64,000 nt of DNA from Bacteroidales bacterium UBA1680 (GCA_002320605.1 DCKG01000017.1:62391-126390); one strand, 5' to 3'; counted from the stretch's first letter, positions 1 through 8,759 are shown. The notes: a model not told the origin generated them from the letters alone. A program made the numbers and translations.

Positions 1-3000
1 GTCGGACTCTGGAGTGTAGCCGATATAGTTAGTGAAAATGTAGACATTGTCCATGGAAGCGTAGACCCTCGCATTTTTGATGTTTACCTTCTCGAGAATG
101 CTCTTTGGCAGATTGTAGCTTAGAGTGATGTTCTTAATTCGCAGGTAGGTGGTGCTGTATATTCTCTTATCGTCGGTGAGGCCGCCGCCTGATTGCCCGA
201 AGGCGTTAGGAGTCTTCCCATCCCAGTTCATGTTGATGCCATGCTTCTGGATGTAATCAGTAGGAATAGGATTCTCTCCCGTCCCGTACTTTTCCTCGAA
301 ATCGATTTTGTAGCTGGTAAGCCACTTACGGAAGGTGTTGCGAGTGCCGTTGCCCATGTCATTATGACGTCCTCCGATGTAGAGGATGTGACCCCCAATC
401 TGCCCCTGAACCAGGCAGCTTAGGTCGAAATTCTTATAGCTGAATTTGTTTGTGATGCCATATGTGAGATCAGGGAAGTTGTTCCCACAGACGACCATGT
501 CATCGGAAGTGATTTTTCCGTCATTGTTCTGATCCACATAACGGACGTTGCCTTCCTCTTGACCTGAAAGAATTGGAACGAGGGCTTTTCCGTTCGCATC
601 GAAACAGTCTTTGGTGAGCAGCCCGTCGGTCTTATATGCGAGATATTGACTAAGAGGCTTCCCAACTTCTGTACGATAGATCTGTCCCCAGCTCCTGACG
701 TCCAGTACCTGCTGGCCGCCCATGTCCGTTACCTTGTTTTTATTGTGGGACAGGTTGAGGTTGGTCATCCATCTGAAGCCGTTCTTGTTCACGTTGATTG
801 AGGTAAGATCCAGTTCGATGCCTTTGTTCTGCACGGATCCGATATTGGTCTGGTATGAGCTAAATCCCGTAGTGTAAGGGATAGGCATCGAGAACAGAAG
901 ATTATCCGTATCGTTGATATAGTAGTCGATGTTCATCTGCAGCCTGTTGTCAAATACAGAGAAATCAACTCCAAAGTCGAGGGACTTGGTCGCCTCCCAT
1001 TGGAGATTCTTGTTCGCCATGTTTGAAGGAGCAGCTCCGCTGACTATGTTGCCGTTCCATACGGTCGAGTACGTACCAAGGGCGGCAATTGAAGGATAAT
1101 CGCTTCCCATGTTGTCGTTTCCTGCCTTGCCCCATGAGGCGCGGATCTTCAGAAGGGATATCCATCTTACGTTCTTGAGGAAGTTTTCCTTGTTCATCTT
1201 CCATCCGGCAGAAACTGATGGGAATGTTCCCCATCTGTTGTTCTGGCCGAATCTTGACGAACCGTCTCGGCGGATGCTGGCGGTAAGCAAGTATTTTTCG
1301 TCGAAGTTGAAACTGGCTCTGCCGAAGAATGATGCATTGGCGTAGGCGGTTTTTGAAGTGGATGCTTCAGTAGGGGTGGAGGCAAGGTTCAGGGTGGTGA
1401 GATTCTCGTAAGTCCATCCGGTAGCGGCAGCGCTTATATCGTAATATCTCTCCTTCTCGGCGCTCTGGCCGGCCAGCAGGCTGATTGAATGCTTGCCAAA
1501 TGTCTTTTCATATGTAAGGGTATTTTGGATCATCCAGTTGTTGATGGTGTAGGAATCGCTGTTTCCTTCTGATTTGAATCCGTTCCTGTTGATATTGCCT
1601 GGAAGGAAGTATTCGTGGGTCATTCCATCGTAAGTGTCGCTGAACATCGTTTTTAACTTAAGCCCGTCAAGAATCTGGTACTCGCCCCAAAGAGATGCAT
1701 TGATGCGAGTGTACCTGTATCTGTCCGTCATTTCCTTGAGCCTGAGATAAGGGCTAGGAAACACCTCTCCGACTTCGGCGGAAGATGGCATCCCGTTGTC
1801 GCGAGTGGACTCCTCCTTACCGACAAGCGGAGACATGATGATTGCATGATGTAGGGCGGATTCCTTTCCGCCGCCACCTCCTTGGTCCTGTTTTGAACGC
1901 GATACACCTAGGTTGAGCCCTACTTTGAGCCTCTTGTTTATGTTGAGGGTGCCATTGGCCCTAGCATTAATCTTTGCGTAGTCTGTCCCGATGACTATGC
2001 CTTGCTGGTCAAGGTAACCTGCTGACAGGAATATAGAGCCGATATCATTCTTGGCCGAGGCCGTGACCTGATAATTCTGGATAGGAGCAGTTCTTAAGAC
2101 AGTTGACTGCCAGTCAGTGAAATCCGTCTTTGTGAGCCACCAGTCAGGTATTCTGTTGGCTGATGTCCTTGCGGACATCGGATCCTTCATGGATCCGCCT
2201 TGGCGAAGATGGTTGACGTTCCGGATGTACATTTGTTGTGCTACATACTCTTCTCCGTCGAAGATGTCCAATTTTCGTTCTGCATTTTGGAGTCCGTAAT
2301 AGGAGTCGAAAGATACAGAAGGTTTTCCTTGTCCCTGTTTTGTCTCTATCAGGATGACCCCGCTTGCTCCGCGTGATCCATATATGGCAGATGATGAGGC
2401 ATCTTTGAGAACTTGGACGGAAGCAATGTCTGAAGGGTTGATGTCACTCATATTGTTGCGTGGAACTCCGTCAATGACATAAAGAGGAGTGCTTGTGCCA
2501 TTGATGGTGTTGATTCCGCGGATGTGGATAGTGAGGTTGCTGCCAGGAAGACCTCCACCACTGGCAGACGCACTCACTCCGGCAAGCTGACCTTGGAATG
2601 CCTCTCCCACAGTGGCAATAGGTCGGTCTGACATCGCGTCTTCGGAAATCTTGGAAACCGACCCCGTGAGATTCGCTTTCTTGACGCTGCCATATCCAAC
2701 GACTATGACATCATCAAGAATCTGACTGTCCTGTCGGAGAACTATGCTGACGTTGCCAGCCGCATTGACGGTGACGCTCTCCGTAATGAATCCTAGGAAT
2801 GACACTTCTAGGGTGCTTCCCTTGGAGACTGTCAGGAACCATTTCCCATCGGAATCGGAAATCGTTCCATTTGAAGAGCCTGTCTCGGAGATGCTGGCTC
2901 CAGCTACTGGAACGCTGTTCTCGTCAAGTATTTGTCCGGACACCCTGATTTTCTCGGACTGCTGTTGCTGAGAGACAGTCTGGACAGTAGAATTGACAAT

Positions 3001-3123
3001 GCTTGCAGAAGCAGGGAGTGAGAAAGAGGATATCAGCGCGCAAAGAGCGAGTATCCTCCTTCGCGATAGAAAAGTTTTTAGGATAGGGAACTGTCCCATA
3101 TCCGGCAAATTAGGAGGAAGCAT
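1..3123 (-). CDS. SusC/RagA-family TonB-linked outer membrane receptor (3' end off window)
   Basis: The reading frame is open from an ATG at 3123 to the left edge, so the C-terminus is missing; about 1040 residues are visible. In order there is a signal peptide (residues about 18-45), a carboxypeptidase-regulatory-like domain (about 57-140, with GQILDENSVPVAGA), the plug (starting at VIVVGYGSVKKANLTGSV, with LYVIDGVP and SSSAIYGSRGASGVILI) and a long stretch of alternating beta-barrel sequence. Members of this family form the outer-membrane channel that imports glycans together with a SusD lid lipoprotein, powered by TonB. It starts 32 nt after the stop of the GH92 gene on the same strand and is probably co-transcribed with it. 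A SusD gene would be expected beyond the left edge. The substrate cannot be read from this protein; the GH92 neighbour suggests mannose-containing glycans. Confidence 0.93.
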   Translation of the reverse strand, partial: MLPPNLPDMGQFPILKTFLSRRRILALCALISSFSLPASASIVNSTVQTVSQQQQSEKIRVSGQILDENSVPVAGASISETGSSNGTISDSDGKWFLTVSKGSTLEVSFLGFITESVTVNAAGNVSIVLRQDSQILDDVIVVGYGSVKKANLTGSVSKISEDAMSDRPIATVGEAFQGQLAGVSASASGGGLPGSNLTIHIRGINTINGTSTPLYVIDGVPRNNMSDINPSDIASVQVLKDASSSAIYGSRGASGVILIETKQGQGKPSVSFDSYYGLQNAERKLDIFDGEEYVAQQMYIRNVNHLRQGGSMKDPMSARTSANRIPDWWLTKTDFTDWQSTVLRTAPIQNYQVTASAKNDIGSIFLSAGYLDQQGIVIGTDYAKINARANGTLNINKRLKVGLNLGVSRSKQDQGGGGGKESALHHAIIMSPLVGKEESTRDNGMPSSAEVGEVFPSPYLRLKEMTDRYRYTRINASLWGEYQILDGLKLKTMFSDTYDGMTHEYFLPGNINRNGFKSEGNSDSYTINNWMIQNTLTYEKTFGKHSISLLAGQSAEKERYYDISAAATGWTYENLTTLNLASTPTEASTSKTAYANASFFGRASFNFDEKYLLTASIRRDGSSRFGQNNRWGTFPSVSAGWKMNKENFLKNVRWISLLKIRASWGKAGNDNMGSDYPSIAALGTYSTVWNGNIVSGAAPSNMANKNLQWEATKSLDFGVDFSVFDNRLQMNIDYYINDTDNLLFSMPIPYTTGFSSYQTNIGSVQNKGIELDLTSINVNKNGFRWMTNLNLSHNKNKVTDMGGQQVLDVRSWGQIYRTEVGKPLSQYLAYKTDGLLTKDCFDANGKALVPILSGQEEGNVRYVDQNNDGKITSDDMVVCGNNFPDLTYGITNKFSYKNFDLSCLVQGQIGGHILYIGGRHNDMGNGTRNTFRKWLTSYKIDFEEKYGTGENPIPTDYIQKHGINMNWDGKTPNAFGQSGGGLTDDKRIYSTTYLRIKNITLSYNLPKSILEKVNIKNARVYASMDNVYIFTNYIGYTPESD

Positions 3124-3155
3124 AAATGTTATGAATTAAAATGTAATGAAGCATA

Positions 3156-5861
3156 TTACGTATTATTTGTCATAGAAGAAACGGCACCTTCCGTTGCCAG
3201 AGGCTTGCTGATCGAGGGAGTAATGTCATCCTTCCCGGAACCCCACTCCTTGTTTGGAGAGCTTCCCATTTTGAACACTAGCGTACCTCCCCTCATGATA
3301 TCTTCGTGGCTTATCCACGATTTCGTATAAGGCTTGCCGTCAAGAGTAGCGCTCTGTATGTATACGTTCTCCGGAGAGTTGTTTTTTGCTATGACCTTGA
3401 ATGTCCTGCCGTTGGTAAGGAATATCTCTGTTTTGTTAAAGCTAGGGCTTCCTATTTGGTATATTGGTAGCCCGGGACATGTCGGATAGAATCCCATTGC
3501 GCTGAATATGTACCATGCTGAAAGCTGTCCGCAGTCATCGTTCCCCGGAAGGCCATCCATCCCATTGCTGAACTTGTCTCTTACAAGCCTCCTTACCGTC
3601 TTCTGAGTCTTCCAAGCTGCTCCCGCATAGTTGTAAAGGTATGGGGAATGCATAGAAAACTCGTCTCCTACGTAATAAAAATCTCCTTCAAAGAAATGGT
3701 CAAGTGCCGCCTCCAACTCTTTGCTTCCGCCAAAAAAATTGATGAGACCTTGCACATCATGAGGTACGAAGAACGTAATATTCCTGTAATAAGTCTCCCT
3801 GTCTCTTTCAGTCCCTTTAGACCATGTGCTTACGTCAGTGTCTTCGGGACTCCTCCAGGAGCCGTCGCTGTTCCTGCCGCGAATGAGTTTTGTCTCAGGA
3901 TCAAGTACATTGATGTAGTTCATTGAACGTTTCATCAGGGTGGTATGCAGGTCTTCCCTGCCCATTCCCTTCGCAACTTGCGCGATACAGAAGTCGTCGT
4001 ATGCGAATTCCATTGTCCTGATAACGGATTCTTTCTCCTTGTCAGTAGGGACATATCCGAGTCTTATGTAGTCTAGAATCCCTACACGGGCTTTGTATAT
4101 TCCAGTCCCAGGGGTCGTAGCACCCTTGATCATTGCTTCAAGTGCCTTGTCAAGGTCGTATCCTCGTATGCCTTTGACATAGGCATCTGCAATGACGGCA
4201 TCGCCATGCGTTCCTGTCATTATATTGGAATACCCTGGACTAGGCCACTTCGGTATCCAGCCTCCTTCGTCGTAACAGTTCAGAAGGCCCGTTATTATCT
4301 CGTTGACCCTCTCGGGGTCAAGTATCGTGAGGAGAGGGTGAAGTGCCCTGAAGGTGTCCCATAGGGAGTAGTCGGTGTACATGATGCCGGGCATCACTCT
4401 GTCATTAAATGCGCTGTAGTGCATGCCATCTTCCGTGATGTTTCTGGGAAGGAGAGATACCCTTTGCATCGCAGTGTAGAAAATCTGCTTGTCGGATTCT
4501 TTGGCCTCGATGCATATTCTGGAGACGGTTCTGTTCCAGATATACTTGGCTTCGTCTCTGACCTCATCGAAAGTCTTCTTCCCGATCTCCCGTTCGAGGT
4601 TTTTCCTGGCTTGGTCGATGCTTATGAACGATGTCCCGATCTTGATGTCCACGACTTCGCCTTCTTCTGTCTTGAAAGACACGCTTGCGGCAGCGGCGGC
4701 AGATCCATTCTGCGCCATCTTCATTAGTTCCGGCTCGGAGCGACTTTCCGGTTCAACGCAATGGAGCCTTACTGTAGCGAGCCTCGTATTTTCTACATAC
4801 TCGACCTTGACGCTAGCTGTGTCTCCCTCGTTCAAGCAGACTGAATACATATCTGTGAATGGACGGTGAGTCTTCTTCGTGTCTATTGCTTTAACTCCGC
4901 CTATAAACAATCTTGAGTAATCGTCTGTGATGAGGTAGAATACATGCTTTCCGGTTTTCCTTGCTTTAAGAACACTTGTGAATCTGGCGGAAAAATGATC
5001 TTCCGGAATTCCTTTTGCGGGAGAGCCTTCCCATTGAAAATCGAGATTCTTTGTCGTTATGATTGCAACTGGCTTCCCGTTAAAATCTGGATTATCAAAG
5101 AATTCCCCTGTAAATCCACCAGGGAATAAAGCGGAATCTTCACCGAATACCGGCTCTGGCAGAATGTCGCATGACTCGAAGGCTTTGCTGAATTTCGCCA
5201 CGAAAAAACATGCGAAATCATTCCCCGCATAACCTTGATTCCCTACCCTTCCTGCCGTCGTGACATAGCCTTCTATCTCTTGGCTCTGTGGAATCACGTG
5301 GAAATAGTTCCCGTACTCGCTTCTGGCGTTATCGAATGTTATATGTGCGCTATCTGATTTCGGAAATGTGAACCGGATGCATCCTGAAGTCGATGCTCCT
5401 GTCAGTTCGGCCTTTATTCTGTATCTGTCGAGAGCAACGCTATAGTAGTATGGTTTTGCTATCTCATTGTCGTGGGAGTAATCTGCCTCCCTTTCATGAG
5501 CCCTTTCTCCAAGGGTGCCTGTGGAAGGCATTACGGTAAAGGAACAGTATTCCGACATTGCTGCTCCGTTTGGATAATGACTGGCTCTGAACCCCTGAAT
5601 ATATGGTTGGGAAGAAAAGTAACATCTATCGGTTCTCGCAGTCTGGGGAGATAGCTGAATCATTGCATATGGGTGGCCTACGCCAGGATATACGAACCCT
5701 GAAGGCTCTTCGGGTCCACTGAGGGTCGATCCTTTCTTCCATGCTTGGGTACCGATTCTCGTGTCAATATAGTCTGTGAGGCCGTTGTCTCCTGAACCTT
5801 TGCAGGACAGTGTTGCAACTACAGCGAAAATGAATACCATGTATTTGAGAATTATTTTCAT
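3156..5861 (-). CDS. GH92 family exo-alpha-mannosidase lipoprotein with inserted PA14 domain
   Basis: This 901-residue protein starts at the internal ATG at 5861, which gives a short lipoprotein signal ending in ATLSC; the longest ORF begins upstream at a TTG. The GH92 N-terminal beta domain begins with YIDTRIGT and VYPGVGHPYAMIQLSPQT. It is interrupted at about residues 246-370 by a PA14-like beta-barrel (FTGEFFDNPDF, FYLITDDYSRLFIGG). The GH92 catalytic (alpha/alpha)6 domain follows, with YTDYSLWDTFRALHPLL, GTHGDAVIADAYVKG and the signature GNDDCGQLSAWY near residue 770, whose Asp pair corresponds to the family's calcium-assisted base region. GH92 enzymes are calcium-dependent inverting exo-alpha-mannosidases acting on yeast mannan or N-glycans. 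Linkage specificity cannot be assigned here. The protein is probably surface or periplasm anchored. It lies between the AraC regulator and SusC on the same strand. Confidence 0.93.
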   Translation of the reverse strand: MKIILKYMVFIFAVVATLSCKGSGDNGLTDYIDTRIGTQAWKKGSTLSGPEEPSGFVYPGVGHPYAMIQLSPQTARTDRCYFSSQPYIQGFRASHYPNGAAMSEYCSFTVMPSTGTLGERAHEREADYSHDNEIAKPYYYSVALDRYRIKAELTGASTSGCIRFTFPKSDSAHITFDNARSEYGNYFHVIPQSQEIEGYVTTAGRVGNQGYAGNDFACFFVAKFSKAFESCDILPEPVFGEDSALFPGGFTGEFFDNPDFNGKPVAIITTKNLDFQWEGSPAKGIPEDHFSARFTSVLKARKTGKHVFYLITDDYSRLFIGGVKAIDTKKTHRPFTDMYSVCLNEGDTASVKVEYVENTRLATVRLHCVEPESRSEPELMKMAQNGSAAAAASVSFKTEEGEVVDIKIGTSFISIDQARKNLEREIGKKTFDEVRDEAKYIWNRTVSRICIEAKESDKQIFYTAMQRVSLLPRNITEDGMHYSAFNDRVMPGIMYTDYSLWDTFRALHPLLTILDPERVNEIITGLLNCYDEGGWIPKWPSPGYSNIMTGTHGDAVIADAYVKGIRGYDLDKALEAMIKGATTPGTGIYKARVGILDYIRLGYVPTDKEKESVIRTMEFAYDDFCIAQVAKGMGREDLHTTLMKRSMNYINVLDPETKLIRGRNSDGSWRSPEDTDVSTWSKGTERDRETYYRNITFFVPHDVQGLINFFGGSKELEAALDHFFEGDFYYVGDEFSMHSPYLYNYAGAAWKTQKTVRRLVRDKFSNGMDGLPGNDDCGQLSAWYIFSAMGFYPTCPGLPIYQIGSPSFNKTEIFLTNGRTFKVIAKNNSPENVYIQSATLDGKPYTKSWISHEDIMRGGTLVFKMGSSPNKEWGSGKDDITPSISKPLATEGAVSSMTNNT

Positions 5862-6218
5862 TATAATGATGAGATGAATTTTCAACAATTCTGCCTACCA
5901 CCAATTGGCGGAATTTAGGCGATAACATTCAAAAGAAGGCTGTGACCATTACTACTAGTACAGGGTATGCCACAGGGTTTTCGTTTAATTTAAGAATAGT
6001 GTCCATAGTAAATTGACATCCTCTGTAAAGTAATAATTGTGCCTGCCATATGCGGTTGCGAGTTTCCAAGTGTAAAGTTATGCATTTACTAGAGGCATGC
6101 GACATCCTAGTATTATTGGTAAAAAGACATTTGTTACTCTATTCCGACATTCGGGGGAATTAGCCTCGAATGTATTCTTCTTTCATCCGTAGAATGGTCG
6201 GCATCTGTGGAATTGTTC
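5862..6218. other. Gene-free gap upstream of GH92
   Basis: No ORF here looks like a gene. An imperfect inverted repeat (AATTCTGCC at 5887-5895 against GGCGGAATT at 5907-5915, one G-T pair) lies in what would be the 5' leader of the GH92 gene. I found no clean TAnnTTTG -7 element on the minus strand. The operator of the adjacent AraC protein may lie here but cannot be pointed to. Confidence 0.4.
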
Positions 6219-7097
6219 CTAGATGATTTTTTGGTTCAGTTTTCGATACTCCAGGGGTGTCTGCTCGTATCGAATACGGAATCGTTTGTAGAAATGAGCA
6301 AGAGACTCGAATCCACATGAATATGCTATTTGCTTTATGGGAATACTGGTGAGAATCAGCTGGTCTGCTGCATGCTTTATCCTGATGTCGTTCACGAATT
6401 CTGTCATTGTCTGATGGAAGACCTCTTTTATTACTCTGTTGACATAATCCGAATTCCTATCGCATAGTTCAACGAAGCCAGAAGTACCGTTCCTGAAGCA
6501 ATCAGTATTGTTGTAGTTCTTTATCGCAGAGATGAGCCATGAGGGGATATTTGAATAATCCTGCTCAGTGGCTAGTGGCTGTATGTTCCTCAGAATGAAA
6601 AGAAGGAGGCTGTCCAGCTGCATGTACGATCGCTTGAACCTCATTGTTTCTTCGGCTCTAGAGGAGAATCTCTTTATCAGTTTGTCTGAGACTGTTATGT
6701 GGAATGGCAGGATACTTTTAGACCAGAAATATCGATTAGAGGTAGGGAAGTATCTGTTCCGGTATATCTCTAAAGTGTTTGCGGGGAAAGCTATGTTGAC
6801 AAGAGTGAGTCCGTTTTTGCTGCTTGAGGAGAAAGTGTGCCGGTCTTCAGGGCGGATGAACACTATGTCGTCGGCTTGTATCCTTATCTTGTCCCCATTT
6901 ATATAGTGGATGCCTATCCCTTTCTCCACCCAAAACAATTCCGCATAGTTATGGGAGTGGTATGAAATGTCATTCCTCGTATTTATGCAGACCCTCGCTA
7001 TGTGAAACACTTCGTCTTTGGATAGGAAGTGCTTGAGGTCAAATACGTCGCAGCCTGTTTGCTGGATTGGTTTATTAGCTTTTCTCATTATATTCAT
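6219..7097 (-). CDS. AraC-family transcriptional regulator with cupin sensor domain
   Basis: 292 residues. The N-terminal half is a cupin-like sensing domain (HSHNYAELFWVEKGIGIHYINGDKIRIQADDIVFIRPEDRHTF). The C-terminal 100 residues are two helix-turn-helix units (SDYVNRVIKEVFHQTMTEFVNDIRIKHAADQL, then PIKQIAYSCGFESLAHFYKRFRIRYEQTPLEYRK), which is the AraC/XylS DNA-binding signature. Proteins of this shape bind a sugar or other small ligand through the cupin and activate a neighbouring catabolic operon. The gene lies directly upstream of GH92 and SusC on the same strand, so control of that locus is the likely role (inference). Two start codons, MNI and MRK, are possible within three residues. 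A perfect 15-bp palindrome lies 6 nt before the start. Confidence 0.9.
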   Translation of the reverse strand: MNIMRKANKPIQQTGCDVFDLKHFLSKDEVFHIARVCINTRNDISYHSHNYAELFWVEKGIGIHYINGDKIRIQADDIVFIRPEDRHTFSSSSKNGLTLVNIAFPANTLEIYRNRYFPTSNRYFWSKSILPFHITVSDKLIKRFSSRAEETMRFKRSYMQLDSLLLFILRNIQPLATEQDYSNIPSWLISAIKNYNNTDCFRNGTSGFVELCDRNSDYVNRVIKEVFHQTMTEFVNDIRIKHAADQLILTSIPIKQIAYSCGFESLAHFYKRFRIRYEQTPLEYRKLNQKII

Positions 7098-7103
7098 TCT
7101 TTA

Positions 7104-7118
7104 CCGCAATGATTGCGG
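7104..7118. promoter_or_regulatory. Perfect 15-bp palindrome in front of the AraC gene
   Basis: CCGCAAT-G-ATTGCGG is a perfect inverted repeat ending 6 nt upstream of the AraC-family start codon. It could be an autoregulatory operator or a leader hairpin. The position is direct observation and the function is inference. Confidence 0.4.
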
Positions 7119-7145
7119 CGAGAATTCTAGTTGATGCATAAAGCA

Positions 7146-7180
7146 ATCCTGTGGCTAGTCCTATTTCAGAGGCACAGGAT
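7146..7180. repeat. Inverted repeat upstream of the AraC gene
   Basis: ATCCTGTG (7146-7153) and CACAGGAT (7173-7180) form a perfect 8-bp stem with a 19-nt loop. No T-run follows on either strand, so it is not a simple terminator. Confidence 0.35.
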
Positions 7181-7335
7181 CCATATATCAAAGTTAAAAA
7201 TAATTATCCAATTTCGCATACCGAGATTTTTTACGTTTTGCATCCGTTTGATTTCATTCATCGAAGTCTTTCCTGCGTGGCTTTGATCGGTCGAGAAAAG
7301 CAAAAAAAATATTTTTATTTGACGATTATTCGGGC

Positions 7336-7343
7336 TATATTTG
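7336..7343 (+). promoter_or_regulatory. Bacteroidetes -7 promoter element for the small ORF at 7473
   Basis: TATATTTG matches the TAnnTTTG -7 consensus. A TTTG occurs at 7318-7321, but the 14-nt spacing is shorter than the usual 19-21, so only the -7 element is well supported. It would give a leader of about 125 nt before the small gene. Confidence 0.4.
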
Positions 7344-7472
7344 TGCAATTATAACTAACAAACACAACCAGCTATACTAATCAAGATCTTTCTTTCGTTA
7401 AGATTCTGATTATTAGCTCCCATTAATTTAAGTATTGCACTGCCATGAATGTGACGGTGAGAATTGTGGATT

Positions 7473-7706
7473 ATGAAGGCTGATAAATACATAACAAGGA
7501 AAATGGAGTCTTTCATTGAGGCAAATCCTAATGCCAGGATGAAATACATGTATGATACTATCTTCAACATGCACGTGATTGAAGTCGCTTCCATTTCTCT
7601 GTACGAGAGCGCAGAATTTAAAGCTTGGCACGACGATCTTCTCTCCGAATTTGCGCGGAAATACCCCACGGAGGAAATAGGAGTGATTCTGACGGACTCC
7701 TTCTAA
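7473..7706 (+). CDS. Small hypothetical protein (77 aa)
   Basis: The ATG at 7473 is preferred to the TTG at 7464, which opens the longest ORF. The product is soluble and acidic, with no signal peptide or membrane segment: MKADKYITRKMESFIEANP, then MKYMYDTIFNMHVIEVASISLYESAEFKAWHDDLLSEFARKYPTEEIGVILTDS. The pattern of helix, two beta strands with HVIEV, helix and strand looks like a real folded small protein. It resembles small uncharacterised Bacteroidales proteins I recall only in outline. It has its own plausible -7 element and no operon partner. No function is proposed. Confidence 0.6.
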   Translation: MKADKYITRKMESFIEANPNARMKYMYDTIFNMHVIEVASISLYESAEFKAWHDDLLSEFARKYPTEEIGVILTDSF

Positions 7707-7770
7707 TTATCGTCGGCTAATGCTTGCCCCAAGCATCGTGATTCTTCATATTCATGGGGCAGATGATTTG

Positions 7771-7824
7771 GGTCAAGTCCAAAGCCCTGTGTTAAAGAAT
7801 GAATGAGATCACCTTGGAACGAAC
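7771..7824 (-). repeat. Interspersed repeat, copy 1 of 3
   Basis: Read on the minus strand this copy runs from TTCGTTCCAAGGT through TTTAACACAGGGCTTTGGACTTGA. It aligns along about 50 nt with the copy at 47977-48028, with roughly three quarters of bases identical by hand alignment. It shares its second half with 8729-8759. Confidence 0.5.
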
Positions 7825-7873
7825 GACCCCACAATCCTGACCGTCCCATCTCGTCATCCTGACCGCACCATCC

Positions 7874-7924
7874 CGTCATCCTGAACTTGTTTCAGGATCT
7901 GTTCTTCACAAGCCTAGATTCCGG
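7874..7924 (+). repeat. Hairpin-forming interspersed repeat, copy 1
   Basis: CGTCATCC followed by TGAACTTGTTTCAGGATCTG contains a perfect stem ATCCTGAA/TTCAGGAT with loop CTTGT. The same unit, including about 23 nt beyond the hairpin (GATCTGTT, then CAAGCCTAGATTC), recurs downstream of purB at 14708-14760. Confidence 0.6.
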
Positions 7925-7941
7925 ATCAAGTCCGGATGACG
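7917..7941 (-). repeat. Hairpin-forming interspersed repeat, inverted copy
   Basis: Read on the minus strand this begins GTCATCCGGACTTGATCC, a relative of the unit at 7874 with compensatory changes in the stem (CCGGA pairs with TCCGG). It overlaps the tail of that copy in the opposite orientation. Confidence 0.5.
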
Positions 7942-7955
7942 GGGATAAACGAGCC

Positions 7956-7981
7956 CAGATTCCTGGTCAAGCCCGGATGAC
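7956..7981 (-). repeat. Hairpin-forming interspersed repeat, second inverted copy
   Basis: On the minus strand GTCATCCGGGCTTGACCAGG is again the same family, more diverged. Together with 7874 and 7917 it makes a small head-to-tail cluster. Confidence 0.45.
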
Positions 7982-8341
7982 TGAAGAAGGATGAACTCGT
8001 TTTACCGTCATCGTGAAATGCAGGGCTGCCGGCGAGGTTGTGGTCGATGTGGTTGCAAAGTATAATCCATGTCCTCGCCCAGAAGGACATCAAAACGAGA
8101 AAAATGACATTTATGGGCGACGGTATAGTGCCACCGACTGGCTTGTAATGAAGAACTGCGCCGCCCACCCAGTTCACAGAAAGGGGGTTGGTAATGCGAA
8201 TATGTGTCCTTGGCTCTTAAAATGAATGTCACCGTTGCCTACGATTGTGAATAATCACAACCTCTCTTCAAGGTCTCATAAAACCTTGTCGATGCTGCGA
8301 ATAAAGAATTGCATACGTATATTCAAACCGTTCGGAAGAAG

Positions 8342-8432
8342 TGTCTTGCAAAGCGCTGTCGAGGCAGGCCAAAAGGCGGCCTCACCAAGGAAATAGCCTG
8401 GGGTTGTCTCGCAGAATGCTGTCGAGGCAGGC
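8342..8432 (+). repeat. 28-nt direct repeat (8342-8369 and 8405-8432)
   Basis: The two copies match at 24 of 28 positions and share GCTGTCGAGGCAGGC exactly. They start 63 nt apart. A diverged inverted copy (minus strand CGCAAAGTGCTGTCGGAACA) lies at 8531-8550. Confidence 0.55.
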
Positions 8433-8628
8433 TGCACAGAGGTGCGTAGGGAAGGGCATGTCTCGACATCGAAGCCTCCCAAGAGCCACGTTGTCGACCG
8501 ACACCCATTTGCAGAGCCTCCGGAAGGACATGTTCCGACAGCACTTTGCGAAATTCCACTACGCTCATCCTGTACGATCAACGCCATCATTAAGAGCCGA
8601 TTCAGTTCCTGCGTTCTTTGCAATTAGC

Positions 8629-8677
8629 GGGCTGGCAGTAGTGCTTCTAGGGATGCTATGTCCCACATTGCCAGCCC
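8629..8677. repeat. Long inverted repeat / hairpin
   Basis: GGGCTGGCA (8629-8637) pairs perfectly with TGCCAGCCC (8669-8677), with a second inner stem GGGA/TCCC. No T-run follows. It is a repeat-derived hairpin rather than an obvious terminator. Confidence 0.45.
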
Positions 8678-8728
8678 CATTTCGGTGGAATGCTTGGGAT
8701 GACGGGGAGTATAGTTAAGGATGACGTG

Positions 8729-8759
8729 GTGTATTCTTAAACACAGGGTTTTTGACTTG
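8729..8759 (+). repeat. Interspersed repeat, partial copy 2 of 3
   Basis: ATTCTTAAACACAGGGTTTT followed by TGACTTG matches the second half of the repeat at 7771-7824 (minus) and 47977-48028 (plus). It ends just before the 3' end of the YgjP-like gene. Confidence 0.45.

Noticed and set aside
8342..8432. CRISPR array
   Set aside because: Only two imperfect direct copies occur, with no further units, no leader and no cas genes in the window.
8341..8718. 125-codon and other open frames in the repeat block
   Set aside because: They run through direct and inverted repeats, have biased Arg/Ser/His composition and no promoter. They are more likely non-coding repeats.
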